From contig MU277720.1 in NCBI GenBank assembly GCA_022385805.1, forward strand, positions 2,488 to 66,487: a stretch of 64,000 nucleotides of DNA, read 5' to 3'. The DNA comes from Pilatotrama ljubarskyi (Eukaryota > Basidiomycota > Agaricomycetes > Polyporales > Polyporaceae). Below the pieces are notes generated by a model. The model searched no databases. It had not been told where the DNA came from and saw only the letters and a program-made list of their open reading frames with translations. Both the position numbers and the translations under genes were made by a program. Positions within the stretch are counted from its first letter, which is position 1. Each line of letters begins with the position of its first letter. Positions 11,083 to 23,076 of this stretch are shown piece by piece.

Positions 11083-14000
11083 ATGCCTGTCTCTCATCTA
11101 AGGATTGATACCTCAGTCGCCCTCCCGGATCCTTCATCCAGCCGGGCACCATCGCGCAACGACCCTCGCACGCCCTCCACCTCTAGAAGCACAGCGAGCT
11201 CTTCCCGCCGATTGCGTAGTCCATCTGTTACTTCAGCCTCCTCGTTCATGTCTACAACCTCCCGGGCGCCCTCTACAGCCTCGACGCACCTCTCCGCTAC
11301 CTCCGCACACCAAACTATCGCCTCCACATCCTTCGCAGGCCGCTCATCTTCATGGAGTGCTATCGACTCCTCGGGCTCCGGCTCGGAGGACGAAAGCAAC
11401 GACACGCAGGAGTACGTGCTCGCGATGCACGACTTCGCCCCGCAGCAGAACAACGTGACGTGCCTCAGCTTTCGCGCCGGTCAGGTCATCCACGTCCTCA
11501 ACCGCGACGCGAGCGGCTGGTGGGACGGCGAGCTCGATGGCCGCCGGGGCTGGTTTCCGAGCAATTATGTCACGTCAGAGGTCGGGCTGCTGACCGAGGA
11601 GGAGCTGCCGGGTGCCAAGGTGAGCTACTTATTCGGGTCGAGCTTCTCGTACTGCGCCGGCGCGTCGGTCGTCGCGTCGTTGTGTTTTCGCAATGGCGAC
11701 GCCCGGTATCCTGAGGAGCGCTGCTTCCTCGCTGCGCACGCCTTCTCGGATCGCGCCCGACGACGTGCGCTTGGCCCTGCAGGTCCGCGCATCGCTCCAA
11801 TAGTTTTGAGATGCCCAGTGGGATGAGACTGGCGCACGCAGTCGACGTTGGGTCACCGGCGCCTAATTATCGGACGGTGCGGTGACCCTTCGCCGAGGCA
11901 AGACGTCTCTTCGACGCCGGCGGGCTTTCCGTCCTTTCGATAGCAGTCCTCTTCAGACGACCAATACCGTGCCGCAGAGCTTCGCATTACGGTCGGGGCA
12001 ATCTAGGGTATTTGATATGAATTTGTGTCTTGTGTAGCTCCAGGTGGATGCGTCGCATGCTCTGGAACGCGAATCCGTTCGGTTCACGTTTCTATGACCT
12101 CTCGTGCCATGACGTGTTAGCTCGTTCTTACTGCTCCATGAAGGCTGCGGTTAAGTTCTGATCCTCGGGCGGACGAGATGTATCGCAAGGACTTGTCCGT
12201 TGCTGATTGTCGTGGGGAGCTTCTATGAACTGGAAGTTGGAGCAACCCAACCTTGTTTACTGAGTTACCGGGTGTTGGCCGGGCTTCCCGCATCGATTTG
12301 GATCCTGTCATGAGCAGCGGATCTGGTGGGATCACTTCTTCATGGCGCATTGCTCACGATCACGCTTCGAGCACTCGATGGAGTTGCGCATCGCAGTTAT
12401 GAGCTGAACATGATATCCGACACTGCCCGCATTCTCCCGCGTTGCTGCGCCCTCACCCTGGATACACATATGCTGACATTCTGCTCCAACGTCCCTAGAA
12501 CTCACGCCCTGGGCATAGCCACACTATGTCTACCTCATCGACAACGTCGTGGACAAGCTCGACCTCGCACAAGGGCAAGGCACCGTTTGTTCGCAACGAC
12601 CACCGACCAACAGCGACGGACACGTTCGGTGCAAATATCAACATGTATTGCCCCCCACTCATGCTACCCCTCCTGCGCGGACTGTCTCTCCTACAGAACG
12701 CCGTGCGGATGAACCGCATCCAACACTTCCAGCCTGCGACGGCGTGTATCATTTCTTGCGTGCGCGCGCTGCTATCCGAGATTGGCTGCCTGTCTCGCGA
12801 TGCTGCGGTACTGAAGCAGCACGGCGTACTCGCGCAAGAACGAAAACGAATACTCTCCGATCTGGCCTCGCTCGTCTCGCAGGCCAAACGGGCGTCAGAC
12901 GAGACCACCTCCGAGGAGTCGCGCGAGATGGAGGTGCAGGCGATGGTGCGTCTCGCAGGCCAGCTCTTTGCGCATGTCCGCGGCTTTCTGGCGGTCGCGG
13001 TTCAGTGCGGTGTCAACCTCCCATCAGGCGCGACCCGTATGGCGCGCACAGAGTCCGAGTCGAACGGGCGAGAAGCACGTTGGGACAGTGCGGCGGGGAC
13101 GCTGGTACCCGATGACGAGGCGAGCGACGACTACTTGGAGACGCCCGGCCGATCGAGCAACGGCATCGCAGCGCGATCCCGACGGATGACAAACACCATG
13201 ACCCCGACACGCCCGAAGAGCCTAGGCGACCTGAAGGTACCCAGACGGGTGGCCATGGGCGCGGACTACCCGCCGATGCCGACGGGCCCGCTTCGGTTCG
13301 CGCAGAGGAAGCTCTCGGAGCAGCAGCTGGCGTCGCCGGCGCGGAGGGCGGTGAGCGGCCATTTGCTCGGACACAAGGCGGCGCAGGATTCGATCAGCAG
13401 CAACTCATCGTCATCCTCGTTTTCGTCGAGCGATTCGAGCGGGGCGCCTGCGACGCCTGTGTTCCCGTCGGGCCCTGTGACAAGCGTGGAGCTCATCGAT
13501 GCGCTGCGCGCGACGCACGACGCTTTCTTATCCACCATTGCGGCGTTCATCGGGCATGCGCATTCGCACTCGCGCACATCGCACGCATCGAGCACCGGGC
13601 ATATGTACGACTTGGTCCGTGAGGTCGTCGATATGGTCTGCCGGCTGCTGACTATCGTCGAGGCCGTCCTCCGACATCCGGACATCCCTCTTCCCAAGGC
13701 GGACGCGCTGCGTGGGGCGAAGGAGAACCTGTACAACGTCACAAGCACGCTCGCTGACTCGGTGCGCGTCCTTTCCGGGCCGGCGAAGGAGGATATTTCG
13801 GAAGAAGACGAGAAGGCGCGCTTGTTGCGATGCGCGACAGACTCGCTGAAGGCGGGCTCGGACTGCGTGGCTGCCGTCAAGAGGTGTTTGCAGCGCGCGA
13901 CCGGCGAGCGGCCGTTCGTCTTCCAGTTGCTGGCTCCTGGGGACCCGGAAGCGGGCGCATATACTCCACGCAAGTTCTCGCATGCGCACCGCGCGTCTTC

Positions 14001-16152
14001 TGCAAGCGGTGGTCCGCGGATACGCAGGGCCAGCAGCCTCGCGGCGCTGCACGGCCCGTACCTCGGCGACGCGGGAGAGGGCGAAGAGGAGGACATGACG
14101 ATCCAGGCCCAGAGCGTGGAAGAGACGGAGCATACGATGACGGCGAAGAGGCAGTCTGGCGAGGAAATCGCTATAACGGAGGAGCCTCCTTCGCCCTCGC
14201 CTGTCCCTGGCATGCGCACCGACAGGGAGGAGAGCGTGCCCGCGACGCCTGTCACCCCCGCGAGCCCGATGGCAAAGCCGCTCCCTATTCCAGATGGCCG
14301 ACCCTCGCTCGATACCGTTCGGTCAGACATCTTGTCAGTGCGCTCGTACGCGCCTACGGAGGACGACCGTACGACGTGGGAGGGCAGCACGCGCCATGGC
14401 GCCACCCCGAGCGTGGCGACATTCGAGGAGAGGCTCATGAGCGGCGAGCTGCTGCCGGTCCCGGGGTCGAGCTTTACGACAGCGGTCCTACCATGGACGT
14501 TCCCGCACGACCATGCCCCAGAGGATGTCGCGTACAACAGCGACGGTCAGCTCGTCGGCGCGACCCTCGAGGCACTCGTCGAACGCATGACGCCGCACGA
14601 CTCACTCGTTGAGCCCCCATTCGCTGCGGTCTTCTTCATGACCTTCCGACTATTTACTACTCCGGCGGAGCTTCTCGAGGCGGTCATCACTCGCTATAAC
14701 ATCCTCCCGCCGCCCGGGCTATGCGAGGCGGACCTCCGGCTGTGGCAGCAACGCAAGGGCATCCCCGTACGGCTGCGCGTGTCCAACTTCCTCAAGACGT
14801 GGATCGAGAGCTACTGGCGGCACACGACGGACAACTCTGTCGTGCCGACGCTGGTCTCCTTCACGAGGGAGGCGCTCTCTGTCATGTTCCCCGGCCCCTC
14901 GGCGCGCATCATGGAGCTCATCCAGCAGCGCCTGAACTCGAGCGAGAACGTGTCGCTGTCCAAGGGCGAGCGCGACCGCCTGCGCGATGCGGGCATCCCG
15001 CTCAACCCTCCCACTATTCTCCCCGGGCCGATTTCGGAGGTCCCGCGGCCTATCATGACGAAGACGGTGCTCTCCGCGCTGCGGAGCAGGAGCTTCGATG
15101 CGGTCGCGGTGACAGAGTTCGACGCGCTCGAGCTGGCGCGGCAGCTGACAACGATGGAGTGCACGCTTTATTGTGCGATCCAGCCCGAAGAGCTGCTCGA
15201 TACGGCTGGGGGGCCGGCGCCGGCGCACGTCAAGGCGGTCACGTCGCTCAGCACGGCGATCACGGGCTGGGTCGCGGAGAGCATTTTGAACGAGCCGGAC
15301 ACGAAGCGGCGCACGGCGCTGGTCAAGTTCTTCATCAAGCTGGCGGACCGGTGCGTGTCGCTGCACAACTACAGCACGCCGAGGTCGATCTTGGCTGCGC
15401 TGGACTCGTCGACCATCGCGAGGCTGCATCAGACGTGGATGGTGAGTGCGGTTTATATCATGAGGAATGATGGGTTGTTGACGGGAGGGTTGTGTAGGGT
15501 TTGCCGCAGAAGAGTAAGGTCAGGTTGGAGTCGCTGCGCAAGCTTGCGGACCATGCCAGGAATTACCACGAGTACCGCTCGCGCTTGCGGAATACTGCAC
15601 CGCCTGCCGTGCCTTTCCTTGGTATGTCTTTGCGTTGTGAAAAGTGGAGAACCGGGACTGACATTGCGAAAAGGCCTGTATTTGACCGATCTGACGTTCT
15701 GCCGTGAGGGCAACCCGTCGCACAGGACGTCGCCCAAGGCGCCAGAGAAGAAGCTGATCAACTTCAACAAATACCACAAGCTGGCGCGTATCGTCCAGGG
15801 TGCGTGACTCTGCTTGCTTGGTCGTTCGCCTTTCGCTCACGTACAGCACGTCTACAGATATGCAGCGGTTCCAGGTGCCGTACAACCTCAAAGAGATCCC
15901 TGAGGTCCAGGCGTATCTGCGGGACGCGTTCGAGAAATCGCAGCGTCAGGGAGACCTGCAAGATCTGTATCGCCGGAGGTGAGCTTAATGTTCGCCCAGC
16001 CAGAGGTCACAGCCTGACGATGTGTCATCTCCCTCAGTCTTCTTGTCGAGCCGAAACAATCCGCAGAAACTCCCCCCAGTAGCGACGTCCGCCAGCTGTT
16101 CGCGTGGGCGAGCCGGTCGCAGGCCTCCGTCACCCCGACCTCTGCGTCATAG
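11083..16152 (+). CDS. CDC25-type Ras guanine nucleotide exchange factor with SH3 domain
   Basis: Activates Ras by GDP/GTP exchange. The ATG at 11083 starts a Ser-rich leader, then an SH3 domain (YVLAMHDFAP...GWWDGELDGRRGWFPSNYV, 11410-11575). After a gap at about 11619-12640, a long exon begins with the block PPLMLPLLRGLSLLQNAVR, typical of fungal Cdc25 middle regions. A Ser/Thr-rich linker follows, then the RasGEF N (REM) domain at about 14460-14870 and the catalytic CDC25 domain from about 15055. That domain includes NEPDTKRRTALVKFFIKLADR and, after introns, LYLTDLTFCREGNPS and LINFNKYHKLARIVQ. The final exons hold FQVPYNLKEIPEVQAYL and the stop at 16150-16152. The segment joining the SH3 exon to the middle region was not resolved and may be decayed or an unusually long intron. 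Confidence 0.8.
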
Positions 16153-16860
16153 CATCACTTCCGCCGTTTGGAGCTACACCTTATATCTTCCCTTACCCAT
16201 TTTCTCTCACTGGACAACGTTCGTGTTTGTGTCCGTATTCCCTGGTATCTGCACCCTGCAGTCGTTGTTTTGTATGTCAACATGCTCTTCGTCGCTTGTA
16301 CTTGTGTTTGCAGCGGTCCCTTGCATGATTTCACTTTTCTCTGGGACTTTCCATCACCTGCACGCCGCGTACGGTCTGCAAGGGCGCACCAGAGCACCCA
16401 TCGCATCCGCATCCACCATGTTATCTGCAGACCTGAAGGCATCATCCTACCAACCCTCGTTCATCCTTCGCTGTCCATCTACACCTGCTCTCTTCGTCTC
16501 TTTCTCTTCTTCTCTGTTTGTACCGGCGCTTCGGTCCACTCGTCTGTATCGAGGACTGTTGCGACCGTCGAAAACCACTCGCGTACCCTACTGTACACTC
16601 TACTCGCGCACTATCTTTATTGGTCTCCTCCCGTCGCGTGTCTTATATACGTATGTGGTATCGTATCCCGATGATATATATGTCGGACTCGTCGTGAAAG
16701 CTCCGACTCGTAGTCGTGCAGGAATGCACTCCAACGTGATCATGCATGTTTGAGTCGACATCAAGCGTCGCTCCTGCCTGTTCTGCGACCAAGCAGCATG
16801 GATGTTTCCCTGAAGAGGGAGGTGCATAAATACAGTAACCCCCCATAATCTCACAACGCT
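16153..16860. other. 3' region of RasGEF and intergenic DNA
   Basis: Pyrimidine-rich on the + strand (CTCTTCGTC-type runs) and AT-richer than its surroundings. No gene recognised; probably the 3' untranslated regions of the converging genes. Confidence 0.5.
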
Positions 16861-17621
16861 TTATTGGCAGATCCGCACATGGTATCTAGTCCTGTACAGT
16901 ATGTGGGACTCCGTCGATAACCAATAGCCCGCGTTACACGTGAGCTCGAAAAAGCTCATTGCTGCTGCGTACGACCTTCGCTGAACCCCCGTCGCATCCT
17001 TCATATTGCGCTCGAGGATGATGAAGGAGAGGATGACGTCGTCCAGTATCGGCACCAGGTCATCAGCGACCTCGAGGCCCATCTTCCTCGGTTTGAAGAA
17101 GATCCCTAAGCGCGAACGATGAGACCGCCCCACCGCTTCTCCCGTCCCGCAGTCGACAAGCTGTGGCGGGGAGAGGGTGATGGTGAGCGGACTTCCCCGG
17201 ACCAGACTTCGAGTGCAGATTCAGACTCACCTTGAAGTTCAGATTGCTCAGGATCTCACGCCAAGCGTACATCTTCCCGTTGGGGGCGAGAAACTTCCTG
17301 GTACTACTGTATGTCACGACTTCAGAGCTGACTCGCGAGCCGGGAAAAGTTGCTCTACAGACTTCGGCCGTACCTGGTGAAACGACCGTCCTTATGTAGC
17401 CAGTCAGAGACCTGCTTAGTCTCTCCGCGGAGGGTGATTTCCCCGAGTCCCATATGGGGATTGTTCCAGTGCGCGATCTCCCGCCAACGCGCGTCGCGGA
17501 TGACGGTCTTCTGGCTCACCAGCCCGGTAGAAGTCGTGCTGATATTATACAGCACGTCTTGCGTCGCTGAATCAATGACGAGGGAATTGGTAGGCGAGTT
17601 CTTTGGGAAAATGAGGTGCAT
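16861..17621 (-). CDS. DUF6593 protein, copy 1 (intact)
   Basis: Member of the basidiomycete-specific DUF6593 family, function unknown. Three exons on the reverse strand. Exon 1 starts MHLIFPKNSPTNS (ATG at 17621) and runs to DGRFTR. Exon 2 is RKFLAPNGKMYAWREIL. Exon 3 is LVDCGTGEAVGRSHRSRLGI through LVPILDDVILSFIILE. The stop is at 16861-16863. A longer start at an upstream in-frame Met (17660) is possible, but the other copies start at the MH-I/L-F position. The C-terminus runs about 35 residues past the conserved SFIILE block, longer than in the sister copies. Confidence 0.75.
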
Positions 17622-18589
17622 GCTGTGAGTGCAAGGGGGAGCATTACGAAGAGCGGGCATGACCTACTACCGTGCTATTTGCGTTCTGATATACATCGTT
17701 TTCCTTCGCACGGTCCGACCATGAGAGTTTGGGCTTCGCGACTGACTATACAAAACTATCTGCGCCCCTCCTGGTACGATTTGGCAGTAGTACTTATGGC
17801 TGCGCCGCAGCGATGTCACTGCATTAGGTATCATATGTGGGTGTCCGGTGACTCCCATGCTCACCATGCCAGTCCATAGGTCGCCAGTTTGTTTTCGGGC
17901 TTCCAGCTAAAGTTCAATGGACTGAAAATGTTGGGTGTATGAGAGGCAAGCGGTATGCGTTACAAATTAAAATACAGACGTTGACGATGTGTCGGCACCG
18001 AGGGTGGCCCACGCGACGCGACGCGCTTATCACGTGGTCAAGGCTGGAATCGGGCGCCTATTATATAAGTTCGGCCGTGTCGAGCTTTCCCTCATGACCG
18101 GTACCATCGTTAACCCACGTCGGTTCTCAAGTCGGTTCTGCATCGAACGAGCGTCCGTATAGACACGCATCCTCATATTTGATATACCTGCACTGCCTCC
18201 GAGAAAGGGGGAAGTAAACGACGTCTTCTCTGAGGCCTCTAAGGTAGACTTCAACGAGTCAGCCGTACATCGTCCCTGTGATGAAGCCTTCGGTGAGCTG
18301 CAAGTACTTATGTACGTGGTTCAGATCATCATGACCAGACCCCATACCATCTTATATGACACTGATACGTCAGTCCGATGTCCGTCACACGCCTTGTACG
18401 GGCGAAGACTGGTCTATCAAGTTGCTTTGACTGAGCGCTCTCTCGCAGCTGATGCATGCAGTCAGTATAGTCCGTTGCTCGTCTCTAGTGACAGCCTGGG
18501 TCAACAAACTCTACAACACTTGGAGCCACATGCTACTGCTACCTCACTGCTACCTCCCAACTCAATCACCGCCTCGGCGCCAGCACTTG
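17622..18589. other. Spacer between DUF6593 copies
   Basis: About 1 kb with no recognised gene. It is AT-richer than the neighbouring genes. Short frames on both strands have no DUF6593 or other resemblance that I can see. Confidence 0.45.
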
Positions 18590-19192
18590 CTATCGATCTC
18601 TTCGCTTCTTCTCAAGGATGATGAAGGACAGTACGATCACGTCCAGTATCGGGACCACCGCGTCCGAGACCTCAATGTCCATGTCCCTCTCTTCCGACAA
18701 AATCCCATAACGGGTGCCGTACGACTCTGCGACGACCTGCTCCGTCTCGCAGTCGATGAGCTGGAGGGTCCCGAATCTTAAGCCATAACTTTTGGCTCGA
18801 TGGCGGGAAGGACACGCACCCGGAACCTGCTCCTCCCTAGCAGGTTCTCCCACATATATGCTCTGCCGTCAGGTGCTTTGAACCCCCTTGTTCTGTATAC
18901 GGCCAGGGTAAGTCGCAGCACGTCTTGACATCCAGCCGCCTAGCTCTCACCTCGAGAAGATATCCTCTTTATATAGCCAATCCGAGACGAACAACGTCTC
19001 TCCCTAGTACGTGACCTCGTCTGGTCCAAGCTGGCGCCTATAGCACGCGATCTCCCGCTCGCGCGCATCGTATATGGTGGTCTCGTGCTCGAGTATTGAG
19101 AGCGGGGTAGAGATCTTGTATAACATCTTGCCCGTCGCTCGATTGATTACCTCGGAGTTCACAGGGTCATTCGACGGGAAGAGGATGTGCAT
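18590..19192 (-). pseudogene. DUF6593 copy 2 with in-frame stop
   Basis: Same three-exon plan as its neighbours. Exon 1 starts MHILFPSNDPVNS at 19192. The frame is interrupted by TAG at 19006-19004, inside the block where copies 1 and 3 read through, and then continues as GETLFVSDWLYKEDIFSR. Exon 2 (FKAPDGRAYMW...) and exon 3 (LQLIDCETEQVVAESYG... LSFIILEKKRRDR) are open with good splice sites. One nonsense change therefore separates it from a normal gene. Either a young pseudogene or, less likely, a sequencing error. Confidence 0.75.
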
Positions 19193-19934
19193 GATCAGTC
19201 GAGCGGGATCTGTTGTATGAAGGCCCAAAGCTGCTTGGATTCTCGCATCCAACGCCTTATTTCTCCTGTGCCCCTCAACCCCGCTTATGCACCCTGCTAA
19301 TCATAACCCAAACCCAGGGAGTCCCTTCTTGGAGTACTATCCAATTCATCGACTGCGATCCTTCAATCTGTGTGGGGAAATGACAGATGCTGAGCTGCTG
19401 CGAGGCTGTGACGGCGTCTGGACTGCCTGATGGCGATGCCAGGAGATGCTGCCCCCCTGTTCCTCACATTGTGTCTCGCAATGCATACAGCCACTTCTAG
19501 AGCGTACAGCGCCCCGCTACGATCACTGTGCGGATTAGAGTATAAGGTCAGTGTTCTATCATTCGGTGACTAGGCGCCAGTCGACTCATGAGTCGACTTC
19601 AAGTTGTCGTTGACAGTACTTGGTGCACCGGTGTAACTCAACTCTTTCTGTAAGCTTCACTTACGCGCCGTGGCTGCGTACGAGTTCGTCCTTCCCACCT
19701 GGGCGTGCCGTCAGTCTGCGCTATAACGTAGGGCGCTGTGAAGAAGGGCTAACGGCTGTGGAGTCGACTCAGCATGCCGCCTCGAATGCCCCTTACAGTG
19801 ATGACAACTCTGGCGACGTTGGCCTGCTGTCGTGGAGGTGGCCGTCCCTCTATCTAACAATCATCGACTGTCTCTGTCCTATTTGTGGTAAAGCTCGACG
19901 GTACTGATTCACCCAAGCACAAGAGATGCCTAAG
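19193..19934. other. Spacer between DUF6593 copies 2 and 3
   Basis: About 740 bases; no gene recognised on either strand. Confidence 0.45.
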
Positions 19935-20610
19935 CTAAGGGCCCGCCGCATCCGCCGTTGTCGCTGTCATCATTCCGGTGTTGTCGGAACTGCGTCTGTT
20001 TTCCCTTCGCTTCTTCTCCATGATGATGAAAGACAACAGAATGGCATCCAAAATCGGCATCAGCGCATCCGAGACCTCCATGCCCATATCTCGCGGGCTA
20101 GAGAAAAACCCTAGCTTCGCGCCGTACGACAACGCAAGGGTTTGTCTCGATTGGACATCAACCAGCTACCAGGGTGCGTATCAGGTCAGACGGGTTCAAG
20201 GCGGTATGGACGCCTTACGATCATGGTACACACCTGAAACTTGCTTTTGCCATTCAGCTGCTTCCACTTATAGGTTCGCCCGTCGGGTGACATGAATCTC
20301 CTAGAACTGCATACCTCCCAGGTGAGTACTACTTTGGCCACGCGCCGATATTCGAGTCAACTCGCCTCGAGAATATACCATCTCGTTGCAGCCAGTCAGA
20401 GGCGGGGAGCACCTGTCCGTGGTAACTGATCTCGTTCGGCGCAAAGGTCTGACGCTTATAGTAGGCGACCTCCAGACCCTGTGCGTTGTAGATTGTCGTC
20501 TTGTGCGTTGCTAAAGAGAACGGAGTGATGATGTTATACACGACCTCCCTTGTGTCCTTATTGACCACAACGGAGTTGAGAGGATCATCCTCGAGGAAGA
20601 TGACATGCAT
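19935..20610 (-). CDS. DUF6593 protein, copy 3
   Basis: Function unknown; basidiomycete-specific family. ATG at 20610 gives MHVIFLEDDPLNSVVVN. Exon 1 ends IFSR at about 20366, where the intron appears to begin GCGAGT, a GC donor instead of GT. Exon 2 is RRFMSPDGRTYKWKQLNGK and ends CAG|GTGTGT. Exon 3 is LVDVQSRQTLALSYGAKLGF through LMPILDAILLSFIIMEKKRR, then a Ser/Thr/Ala-rich tail to the stop at 19935-19937. The reading frame is open throughout if the GC-AG intron is spliced. Confidence 0.72.
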
Positions 20611-21459
20611 CGGTGAGTGCTAGCTATCGGGTGTGCAGCGGGGTGGTAACACAGACGTACTCAGGCTCCGGCACCCAGGTCTTATATGGTTAACCCATAT
20701 CATCTGCCACTGCGTGCATTGCTGTGTACGTCAAAGCGACATACTCGCTGGGAGGATCCATTCCCACCTGTGCAGAATCGCACCCGCCCACCGTCGGTCA
20801 GCGGACTATTGAGATCGCCCTTATCAGAGCGGAGTGGAATATCTGACCTGACATCGAGCTAATCCGCTCGAGGGGCCGAGGGCAGCTCTGGCTTGGCTGG
20901 TTCCATCGGAGGCAGTGCGAGGCAGTGCAGCTTGTTCTCCCTCGAGGCCTCGACAGGCTCTCCAGGAACAGCCAGGAACGTCGGGGGTGCGGAGGCTTGA
21001 GCTTCAAGTTCAACTTGAAGCCCAGGCGACGCGGGGGTCACATGCCGCACCCAGGCACTAGAGCCCACTGCGCGAGTGAGTCACCAGTGGTCTGGGACCT
21101 TTATCCTCTGACCTGAGCCTCTGCTCGCGACTGCTAGACAGGCGACGGCGACCCACGATGGCTCTACGGTAGAGCTAGAATTAAAAATGTATTCAAGACG
21201 ATGCTGCGCTCACCGCGGTTCGAGTCGTCCTCGAAAGCAAATGCCTATATCGCTACGGGTCTTAAACGGTACCGCTCACGAATCGCTTATCACTAGGTCG
21301 CAATGCCCTTCATGGTCCAGTACTACAGGCGACCCGTCAGCAGAACGGCGATATCGTGCAAGTAGTATGAGCCTCCTCTTAAAGTACTAGTCAGCACCCC
21401 ACAACTGAACTATGGCTGCATTCACGCCGACAATGTCACCCTCAGCACGCTGCCGCGAA
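20611..21459. other. Spacer between DUF6593 copies 3 and 4
   Basis: About 850 bases with no recognised gene. Confidence 0.4.
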
Positions 21460-21605
21460 GGCTGCCGAGTTCGCCGCTTGGGCGGAAGCGGATGCCACTT
21501 GCCGGTCTCTGCGCCTCCTCGAGGATGATGAAGGACACCAGTATGGTGTCGAGTGTCGGCAGAACCTCGTCTTGGAGGTCTATTCCCATCTTCGAAGAGG
21601 AGATC
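21460..21605 (-). pseudogene. DUF6593 copy 4, C-terminal relic
   Basis: On the reverse strand only the end of the conserved last exon is recognisable: KMGIDLQDEVLPTLDTILVS and FIILE at about 21600-21525. It matches the K/R-D/K-M-G-L/M-E-V...P-I-L-D block of the three copies to its left. Nothing resembling exons 1 or 2 was found upstream. A truncated relic at the edge of the tandem group. Confidence 0.65.
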
Positions 21606-22024
21606 GCCCGTCAAGTCGCCGGTCGATTGTGGCCTAGTCTATATCGTAACGATAGGGCAGACGCATCCTTGGCGTCCGGGCAGATCTGGGGACGATATTT
21701 GTTTCAGCACAGTCGAGACTAAGCACGACATGCGATACTTCGACTTACGACACAATAGTGTGTCAGGACAAGACGGCCCTCGCGGCGCCTAGCTACACCA
21801 TGAAGAATGCTGCACGGATGGTTCCTATGTGGCTCGTGCGGCCGGAGAAGGGTACCCACTGCAGACACATGTGGACGTTCGGGTCTGCGGGACCAAAAGG
21901 GCAAGAAGCCCGAGCTCGAGAGAGGCTCAGTGTTGCTAAGATGATCCGTAATCTGAAGAACATCGAGAAGCTGCGGTAGCATAAATCACTGGGAGAGCTC
22001 TGGGATTGGGTTCATGGGCGTTGG
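21606..22024. other. Spacer with no recognised gene
   Basis: About 420 bases separating the DUF6593 group from the next gene; nothing recognised. Confidence 0.4.
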
Positions 22025-22656
22025 CTAGGACTCCGAGGCCTCTGCGGTGGCGTCCTGTGAGGCTTCGGCGCTGAGAGATGCAGCAGTAGGTGATGATGAC
22101 AACCGTAGGGGGACTCCCCGGCTATTAACAGGCGTCCCGGGGTTTTTAGGATACTGCTGCAGAGGAAAGGGGTCACGAGGAGCGGGACTCGAGGCAGAGG
22201 CTGACGTGTTAGGATGCGTCGTGAACGGCTGACGCGGTTCCGACCAAGTAGGCTGCGAAATGTCCTCGAAGGTTCGGAGAGCTCGCTGGTACGTATTCAG
22301 AGCGCGTTGGTACGATTCGCTTACTGACCGAGACGGCCACATTTGATGGGCGCCTGCGACGAGAGGTCCAGGAGAAGCAGTAGGACGATCGGGATGTCCA
22401 GCTGGCAAACACCCCTATGAAGGTGCGTTAGTGTCAAGCATAAGGACAAATTTGTAATCTTCTTCACAGTATCATCCTCTTCCGGAAACTGCATGAACGA
22501 ACCATGGCTTTGGTTATGCGAACCGGTTGGCTGCACGCTCGAGCTGGGCGGAGACGATTCCAAGATGTCGGGGGACACGTCAAGCCTGCGCTTTTTCTGC
22601 GCATACTGCCTCAGGTTCGCAATAGAGGTCCTAGCTCGCTTGCTTCGTTTTGGCAT
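22025..22656 (-). CDS. Uncharacterised two-exon protein, probably nuclear
   Basis: Not recognised. ATG at 22656 gives a very basic start, MPKRSKRARTSIANLRQYAQ, a likely nuclear localisation signal, then a Ser-rich stretch. A 53-base intron (22415-22467) has GTGAAG/CATAG ends and a CACTAAC branch site. It joins in phase 0 to exon 2, which has two near repeats (SYQRALNTYQRALRTFEDIS) and a Pro/Ser-rich, acidic tail. Total about 192 residues, ending at 22025. It is divergent from EAF6 with about 420 bases between. Confidence 0.6.
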
Positions 22657-23076
22657 AGAGATACCAAGAAGTCGTGAGCAGTTAATCCGAGAGATGGCCG
22701 TGGTGGCGTAGGCAACGCCTGGTACGGGCGCTTCTCCAGGCTGTAATCGGTGTCGAGAAGTTAGCGCCTGCAAGTCCGTCTTCCAACAATCAATGCATGT
22801 TCCAATGCATATGAGTACCCAGCCCCTATGATTCAAACATTGCTGCTCTCTACGTACAGAAAAAGGACTCGTGGATAGAGACCTGTCGATGTGAGGGCAG
22901 GAGGAGTGTCTGAGCCTCGACGCGTCGCGCCCATCACGTGCTGAAAGCAAGGGCATTGTGGCGTTGGCCAACTCCTATGGTTCCCCCATCTCGGACGTGC
23001 TAGTGAACACTTGCTTGACCTCTGGCTTGCTTCGCAACTTATTGCATGCTCCGTATCACTGGGCCAGCCGAACACA

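Noticed and set aside
13266..14537. 423-residue open frame on the reverse strand
   Set aside because: Lies opposite the RasGEF long exon, which has recognisable domains. The reverse frame is Ser/Arg/Cys-rich with no family character, as expected from high GC antisense DNA.
14719..15470. Long overlapping frames of about 240 residues on both strands
   Set aside because: Both overlap the REM/CDC25 domains of the RasGEF in other frames and are Arg/Ala/Gln-rich shadows.
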